Positions 51,946-55,687 of a stretch of DNA of 55,687 nt are shown one piece after another (position 1 is the stretch's first letter; every line of letters begins with the position of its first letter). The stretch spans positions 1 to 55,687 of the forward strand of contig JAFXNQ010000031.1 of the NCBI GenBank assembly GCA_017529425.1, read 5' to 3'. The notes under the pieces are model-generated. The model had not been told where the DNA came from. It ran no database searches and saw only the letters and a program-made list of their open reading frames with translations. This stretch comes from Bacteroidales bacterium. Lineage in GTDB: Bacteria; Bacteroidota; Bacteroidia; Bacteroidales; UBA932. Made by a program: the position numbers and the translations under genes.

Positions 51946-52422
51946 ATGAACAATTCAACTCAAAAAAGTATCAGGGGGCTCTCTATCGCCATCCTTGTGA
52001 TAGGGGGCTTGACGCTTATCTACACCTATTTTCAGATGGTTTCTCAGTTATGGCTCAACAACTTTATTACTCCAATTGTCTGGAATCCTGAGATTAAGGG
52101 GTGGCAGATATTCATCCTCGCAGCGCGCTATGTCGGCGTTACGCTTCTTTTTGTGCTGTGCTGCATTTTTCTCTGTCGCATTAACAAGGGGCTTAAGGAG
52201 GGGGAGTTTTTCCCTAAATCAAACATTTCCCTTATCCGCTGGACTGCACTTGTCGCTGCGCTTCTCGCCTTTGTCCACTCTAATTATAACGCTGTGGTTA
52301 AGGGTGAATCTGAATTTATGCTGGATTCAAATACAATCCTGATTCCGCTCATCGTCCTTCTCTTTGCCGGGCTCTATAAAATGGCATATCTGGCAGCAAA
52401 AGACAGCAAGCTCGCGATATGA
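51946..52422 (+). CDS. DUF2975 membrane protein
   Basis: 158 residues from the ATG at 51946, which is about 34 nt after a TATCTTTG -7 element (51905-51912). Four membrane helices (about 10-30, 56-80, 98-115, 130-150) with the short cytoplasmic loop NKGLKEGEFFPKSNI. DUF2975 proteins are nearly always paired with a small Xre-type regulator, here overlapping by 4 nt (52419-52422). Function unknown; the pairing suggests membrane-state sensing or a modulator of the regulator. Confidence 0.82.
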   Translation: MNNSTQKSIRGLSIAILVIGGLTLIYTYFQMVSQLWLNNFITPIVWNPEIKGWQIFILAARYVGVTLLFVLCCIFLCRINKGLKEGEFFPKSNISLIRWTALVAALLAFVHSNYNAVVKGESEFMLDSNTILIPLIVLLFAGLYKMAYLAAKDSKLAI

Positions 52423-52661
52423 TTACCGTCAATCTTGATAAAATGCTCTGTGAGCGGCACATGAAACTCTCGGAGCTCTCTGAACAGATTGGAATATCAA
52501 TGACCAATCTTTCTCTGCTCAAGACGGGGAAGGGGCGTGCCATCCGCTTTACCACTCTCAATAAACTCTGCAAAGTGCTGGAGTGTCTCCCGGGGGATAT
52601 TCTGAATTACCAACCCGATCCTGACGGAGTGGATATGGAAGAGGATATTTATTCTGATTGA
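52419..52661 (+). CDS. small Xre/Cro-type regulator (YozG-like)
   Basis: 80 residues. The helix-turn-helix spans about residues 8-60: MLCERHMKLSELSEQIGIS, the recognition helix with NLSLLKTGK, and LNKLCKVLECLPGDIL. A short acidic tail follows (PDGVDMEEDIYSD). Start and stop ATGA overlap with the DUF2975 gene indicates coupled translation. It may regulate its own operon; no palindrome stands out in the promoter region. Confidence 0.9.
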   Translation: MITVNLDKMLCERHMKLSELSEQIGISMTNLSLLKTGKGRAIRFTTLNKLCKVLECLPGDILNYQPDPDGVDMEEDIYSD

Positions 52662-52713
52662 GGGGATAAATGACTATCTTGCCAAAGTTAATTGTAACAC
52701 ATTGTCGTAATTT

Positions 52714-53391
52714 ATGAATCTTACAGAAGCTATATATGCCCGCCACTCTGTGCGGAGGTACGTTGACAGGCCGATAGAGGCTGAGAAATTGGAGGCTCTC
52801 CGCAAGGCTGTGGAGGAGGCTAATTCTGCCAGCGGGCTCAATATTCAGCTGGTGGTGGATGAGCCAAAGTCTTTCAACGGCATGTTTATCACTACCTACG
52901 GGCAGTTTTCCGGAGTGAAGAATTATCTGGTGATGGCTGCTCCAAAAGGGAAGGAGTGGGAAGAGAAGGTTGGGTACTATGGTGAGAAGCTGGTGCTTCT
53001 GGCGCAGACGCTGGGGTTGAATTCTTGTTGGGTGGGTCTTACATACAAGAAGGTGCCATCGGCGTTCAATCTCAGAAATAGTGATGTCATTCACTGCGAG
53101 ATAGCTCTTGGCTACGGTGAGAATCAGGGGCGGCAGCATCCCCTGAAGCCGGCTGAGAGGTTTTATGAGGCAGAGGGGGAGGTGCCGGAGTGGTTCCGGT
53201 CGGGTTTGGAGGCGGCTTTGATGGCCCCCACCGCCGTGAACCAGCAGAAGTTCAAGTTTATTCTTCACGAAGGGGGGAAGGTTGAGGTCAAGACGTTCTT
53301 CTCTCCGTGGGGCTACACCATTATCGATCTGGGTATAGTCAAGTATCACTTTGAGGTGGGTGCCGGGAAGGAGAATTTTGAGTGGATATAA
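52714..53391 (+). CDS. nitroreductase family protein (TM1586-like)
   Basis: 225 residues. The N-terminal ARHSVRRYVDRPIEAEKLEAL is the nitroreductase FMN-phosphate motif. The central GEKLVLLAQTLGLNSCWVG is equivalent to the FMN-binding helix, and APTAVNQQKF near residue 170 is the second FMN contact. Arrangement and length fit the single-chain TM1586 type. FMN-dependent NAD(P)H oxidoreductase, substrate unknown. The AlkZ-like gene starts 4 nt downstream, a likely two-gene operon. Confidence 0.9.
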   Translation: MNLTEAIYARHSVRRYVDRPIEAEKLEALRKAVEEANSASGLNIQLVVDEPKSFNGMFITTYGQFSGVKNYLVMAAPKGKEWEEKVGYYGEKLVLLAQTLGLNSCWVGLTYKKVPSAFNLRNSDVIHCEIALGYGENQGRQHPLKPAERFYEAEGEVPEWFRSGLEAALMAPTAVNQQKFKFILHEGGKVEVKTFFSPWGYTIIDLGIVKYHFEVGAGKENFEWI

Positions 53392-53395
53392 TCAT

Positions 53396-54439
53396 ATGGC
53401 AGGGGTTAATCCGGTTTCTTTGCGCCTTTTAAGTCAGCAGCTCGCCGCTCCGCAGTTCAAAGACCCCGCGGATGTTGTGTCGTGGTTCGGTGCCATGCAG
53501 GCTCAGGACTACAAGGGGATGCGATGGGCAGTGGCGATGCGTACAAAGCGTCCGTCTTTCGGAGCTTTTGAGGAATCGTTTAACGAAGGACGGATAATCA
53601 GGACTCATCTGCAACGCACCACATGGCAACTTGTTGCACGCGAGGATTATCACTGGATGTTGGAGTTGTGCCGGTCCAAGGCTCTCACAGGGCTGCGCGG
53701 CTGGATGCATTCCAACGGGATTGATATCCCGGATGATGAGAAATGGCGGATACAGGAGTTGTTGGCGGAGATTGTGGCAGGAAGGCGGTGTGTCTTTAAA
53801 GAGGATATTGCGAGAGCATTAGAAGAGAGGGGTGTCTGTATGACAGACCAGCGGCTGTCGTATCATCTAAGACTAGCAGAGTATGACGGACTGTTGTGCT
53901 CGGGGGATCTTCATCCGACAAAGAGAACGCTGGCGCTGGTTTCTGAGAAGATAGGCTCGCCTGTGCGGATGGATCGTGATGAGTCGCTGGGGCTGCTTGC
54001 ACGTAAGTATTTCCGAAGTCACGGGCCGGCGACGCTGGAGGATTTTGTCTGGTGGTCTGGGCTGAATAAAAATGATTGCCGGCGGGGGATTGCTCTGATG
54101 GGCGAAGAAATTGTACCCATCAAGATTGATGGGCAGGAGTTTTTTATACACGCAGATGCTCGCACAAGGGGTTTCCGGAGTGGGAGAGTGCTGTTGCTTC
54201 CGCCCTTTGACGAGTATCTCATAGGTTATAAGAGCCGCCACGTCGTTCTCCATCCCGATCACTCACATAAAGCACACAATAACTCCGGTATATTCTACCC
54301 GGTGGTTGCACTTGACGGAGAGATAGTTGGTAACTGGCGTCCGTCAGAGGCGGATTGCGGCGTGACTATCTTCAAAGAGGGTGTACGGCTGCCAGAAAGG
54401 GCGTTGGAAAAGGAGAGGGGGCGGTGGTTGTTAGGCTAG
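53396..54439 (+). CDS. AlkZ/YcaQ-like winged-helix DNA glycosylase
   Basis: 347 residues from the ATG at 53396; an ATG 45 nt upstream overlaps the previous gene and is less likely. HTH_42 family: tandem winged helices with the catalytic GAMQAQDYKG near residue 32 (Q-x-Q motif, as in AlkZ; YcaQ has Q-x-D), then RTHLQRTTWQLV and LLPPFDEYLIGYKSR near residue 270. These proteins excise alkylated bases or unhook interstrand crosslinks. Coupling to a nitroreductase may reflect a response to reactive compounds. Antibiotic-protection AlkZ genes sit in biosynthetic clusters, none of which is seen here. Confidence 0.85.
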   Translation: MAGVNPVSLRLLSQQLAAPQFKDPADVVSWFGAMQAQDYKGMRWAVAMRTKRPSFGAFEESFNEGRIIRTHLQRTTWQLVAREDYHWMLELCRSKALTGLRGWMHSNGIDIPDDEKWRIQELLAEIVAGRRCVFKEDIARALEERGVCMTDQRLSYHLRLAEYDGLLCSGDLHPTKRTLALVSEKIGSPVRMDRDESLGLLARKYFRSHGPATLEDFVWWSGLNKNDCRRGIALMGEEIVPIKIDGQEFFIHADARTRGFRSGRVLLLPPFDEYLIGYKSRHVVLHPDHSHKAHNNSGIFYPVVALDGEIVGNWRPSEADCGVTIFKEGVRLPERALEKERGRWLLG

Positions 54440-54484
54440 GGCGGGATTGTGCTAAAGTGCAGTATTGCATGACGGCCATAGAGG

Positions 54485-54627
54485 CAAAAGAAAAAGGGAG
54501 ACCTCGAAGAGTCTCCCAATAAATCTTGCCCCGAGACAACGCAACGGAACTACTTCAAAAAGCGAGGGATAGCCAGCGGGGACTTTTGCACTAAACCTTA
54601 CCCATCCTGCTTGCGGATTATTGTCTC
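54485..54627 (-). ncRNA. candidate structured RNA, 6S-like, with terminator
   Basis: On the minus strand, AACCTTTG (plus 54632-54639, close to the -7 consensus) would start a transcript near 54626. The RNA begins GAGACAA, and this pairs with TTGTCTC at 54539-54533. Inside, CGCAA (54615-54611) pairs with TTGCG (54544-54540) after a TAATC bulge. A partly paired interior contains GGAUGG/CUAUCC. The ends recall the closing stem of 6S RNA (GAGA..CGCAAGC; ..GCG..UCUCGG), but the core is about 95 nt, shorter than typical 6S. Alternatively it is the 3' UTR of the DUF6169 gene. Confidence 0.35.
54486..54517 (-). terminator. intrinsic terminator
   Basis: Minus-strand hairpin GGGAGAC (54517-54511) / GTCTCCC (54502-54496) with an 8-nt loop, followed by TTTTTCTTTT. 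Ends the candidate RNA or the DUF6169 message. Confidence 0.88.
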
Positions 54628-54692
54628 ATGGCAAAGGTTTAAATTGTTTTTTATCCTGCATAATAATATGTTGGCTGGATGGCGTCGTATGG

Positions 54693-55190
54693 CTATTTTT
54701 CCAAAAGGGTTTGGTATAAAGAGTCAAGCGCCTCAATCCGGCTTTGAAGTGAAGGCATATCTTTTCTGGCTAGCAGGTTAACATAGTAGGGTATATTGTC
54801 TACAATCAATTCTCGTGATACCAAACGATATAGATTCTTACAAGGATAAGAGTTGAACCACATTTTAAATAGCCGTTGACGGGCTGCCTGTCGCCCATCG
54901 TGTGTATCGCAGATATAAACGATGGACATGTTTGTCATTCTGAAAAATTCCTCCAAAATAGCGACTATCGTTTTGTGGATATTGATGTCAAGTGTGTGAG
55001 GAGGCCCATCTCTGTTTGTGATGAAGAACTGGTATATCATCCCGTCATCGCTTAGCATATTGTCTTCTACGAATCCGACTTCGTATAACTGCCCCAAACG
55101 AGTGTAAAAAGTGAAGAAACGCCCGTTATCTGAACGGACGGCATACGGGGCAGTGCTGTTGATTGATTGTGCGGATAAATTAATCCTCAT
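54693..55190 (-). CDS. DUF6169-like protein
   Basis: 165 residues, no signal peptide or membrane helix. The N-terminal part is beta-rich (FTFYTRLGQLYEVGF, GMIYQFFITNRD), then comes DINIHKTIVAILEEFF and the conserved IVYICDTHDGRQAARQRLFKMWF. The latter is a feature of the DUF6169 family of small Bacteroidetes proteins of unknown role. It overlaps the small gene upstream by 11 nt. The two-gene layout (51-residue protein first) with one promoter is like toxin-antitoxin or regulator pairs, but no function can be claimed. Confidence 0.75.
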   Translation of the reverse strand: MRINLSAQSINSTAPYAVRSDNGRFFTFYTRLGQLYEVGFVEDNMLSDDGMIYQFFITNRDGPPHTLDINIHKTIVAILEEFFRMTNMSIVYICDTHDGRQAARQRLFKMWFNSYPCKNLYRLVSRELIVDNIPYYVNLLARKDMPSLQSRIEALDSLYQTLLEK

Positions 55191-55335
55191 AATTGACTAC
55201 CGATTTCAAACCCATCGCCTCCATCTCTTCCCGGGTAGCCTTGTTGCGTATGGCATCCTCCCACTTCTCGCGCAATTTGACGGCGCGTCTTACGGCGTCT
55301 TGCGCTTCTTCTTTTGTTTTGTACACTTTGCTCAT
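55180..55335 (-). CDS. 51-residue charged protein upstream of DUF6169
   Basis: Start at 55335, chosen because a near-perfect promoter (55356-55386) places the message start near 55349. The protein is one long charged helix-rich chain: MSKVYKTKEEAQDAVRRAV, KLREKWEDAIRNKATREEME and a C-terminal LKSVVNYED. No family is recognised. It overlaps the DUF6169 gene by 11 nt, so the two are co-expressed. Confidence 0.75.
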   Translation of the reverse strand: MSKVYKTKEEAQDAVRRAVKLREKWEDAIRNKATREEMEAMGLKSVVNYED

Positions 55336-55355
55336 ACTATTACAGTTGTTTAATG

Positions 55356-55386
55356 CAAAGATATGCAAGAGTTGATAATAATCAAA
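55356..55386 (-). promoter_or_regulatory. near-perfect Bacteroidetes promoter
   Basis: The minus strand reads TTTG (55386-55383), a spacer of exactly 19 nt, and TATCTTTG (55363-55356), the textbook TTTG-N19-TAnnTTTG arrangement. Confidence 0.85.
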
Positions 55387-55421
55387 AAAGAAAAGGGATT
55401 GTGCTCGGCAGCGGAGCTGCC
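55387..55421 (-). terminator. possible terminator after element C
   Basis: Minus-strand hairpin GGCAGC/GCTGCC (plus 55407-55412 and 55416-55421, 3-nt loop) followed about 12 nt later by TTTTCTTTTTT. The gap before the T run makes it weaker than a classic terminator. It sits just upstream of the 51-residue gene promoter. Confidence 0.4.
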
Positions 55422-55456
55422 TGCGCATTCCCATTCCGCTCGCCGCGGGGGCCCTT

Positions 55457-55593
55457 GCAAACTATGGCGATGGAAGCCACGAGCTTGCTCGTGGCGAATT
55501 TCTGTGAACGGCTGCCACTCGGAAAGCTAGCTTTCCAGATGGCAGCCGCACACAGAAAAGCCGGCTTGCGCCGGCTTCCATCGCTTAGTTTGC
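55457..55593. other. multi-branched hairpin element C at the tRNA-Ser 3' end
   Basis: An outer stem of about 20 bp (55457-55478 with 55573-55593, CGATGGAAGCC arms) encloses three hairpins. The first is GCCACGAG/CTCGTGGC (55476-55495). The second is a 60-nt arm (55499-55558) made of TTTCTGTG/CACAGAAA, CGGCTGCCA/TGGCAGCCG and GGAAAGC/GCTTTCC, 24 bp in all. The third is AGCCGGC/GCCGGCT (55559-55576). The outer right arm ends on the discriminator base of the tRNA. Read on the minus strand, the third hairpin is followed by TTTTCTGT and can also terminate the tRNA transcript. Every base pair listed is seen directly; the role is unknown. Confidence 0.75.
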
Positions 55594-55677
55594 GGTGAGT
55601 GAGGGATTCGAACCCCCGGTACGTTGCCGTACACCTGTTTTCGAGGCAGGCTCCTTCAACCACTCGGACAACTCACC
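55593..55677 (-). tRNA. tRNA-Ser (anticodon CGA)
   Basis: Minus-strand 85-nt cloverleaf. Acceptor GGTGAGT pairs with ACTCACC, then discriminator G at 55593. The D-arm has CGAGTGGTTGAAGG, the anticodon loop is CTCGAAA with anticodon CGA, and a long variable arm (GTGTACGGCAACGTAC) marks a class II serine tRNA. The T-arm is GGGGGTTCGAATCCC. The base of the anticodon stem next to the loop is a C-A mismatch. CCA is not encoded; the next bases are CAAAC. Confidence 0.95.
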
Positions 55678-55687
55678 ATTAGTATAA

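Noticed and set aside
55457-55593. Integron attC site, because of nested imperfect inverted repeats
   Set aside because: No GTTRRRY/RYYYAAC core sites, no integrase and no cassette array; the structure has three separate hairpins rather than one attC-like stem.

Overview
The window is chromosomal DNA from a member of the order Bacteroidales, probably a gut lineage of moderately high GC. Pointers are the promoter -7 elements of the Bacteroidetes form TAnnTTTG, the lack of strong Shine-Dalgarno sites, SusB-type GH97, DUF5020 and Porin_O/P outer-membrane proteins, the complete GlpABC/GlpT set, and many lipoproteins. No insertion sequence, phage, CRISPR array or rRNA is visible. One tRNA (Ser, anticodon CGA) lies at the right edge.

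Left part (1-9.7 kb): the 3' end of L-rhamnose isomerase and the rhamnose permease. Then comes a gene-poor scar region (1.9-3.9 kb) with a candidate small RNA, a long hairpin-rich element, a HigBA toxin-antitoxin pair behind a perfect 25-bp palindrome, and two gene remnants between near-identical 21-bp direct repeats. A lipoprotein with a glycosidase-like barrel and a nucleobase salvage operon (uraA, apt, outer-membrane channel, AzgA-like permease) follow. At 9.8-16.3 kb sit an acyl-adenylating enzyme with an E2-like acyltransferase, an orphan PqqD-like protein, a large SLBB export protein and a Wzz-like protein, with no glycosyltransferases.

Middle (16.4-43 kb): a forward operon (Omp85-like barrel, lipoprotein alpha/beta hydrolase, glpK, glpF), then a porin. 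It faces a reverse run of 13 genes from 40.4 to 22.0 kb in which no gap exceeds 22 nt. In transcription order these are an HPr-kinase-like protein, a Ser-His S24/S26 peptidase, a second PqqD-like protein, a nucleotidyltransferase, an ABC exporter, an alginate-export-like outer-membrane protein, a PP2C phosphatase fused to an anti-sigma-type kinase domain, a GH97 glycosidase, a tricorn-like protease, and glpA, glpB, glpC, glpT. The first five look like a peptide modification and export set without a visible precursor gene. The last four oxidise glycerol-3-phosphate, so the two strands together make a full glycerol/G3P utilisation locus.

Right part (40.4-55.7 kb): a prolyl oligopeptidase, PgeF, a lipoprotein metallopeptidase, a VanX-like dipeptidase, a class A acid phosphatase, an EamA transporter, then a cobalamin riboswitch that precedes a DASS anion transporter and a porin. 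This porin is a close paralogue of the one in the glycerol locus. The window ends with a DUF2975/HTH pair, a nitroreductase, an AlkZ-like glycosylase, a candidate structured RNA, a DUF6169 gene with a 51-residue partner, and an intricate multi-hairpin element that abuts the tRNA-Ser 3' end. The best candidates for new biology are the PqqD/HPrK-like/peptidase/nucleotidyltransferase/ABC set, the B12-controlled anion transporter-porin pair, and the hairpin-rich intergenic elements.
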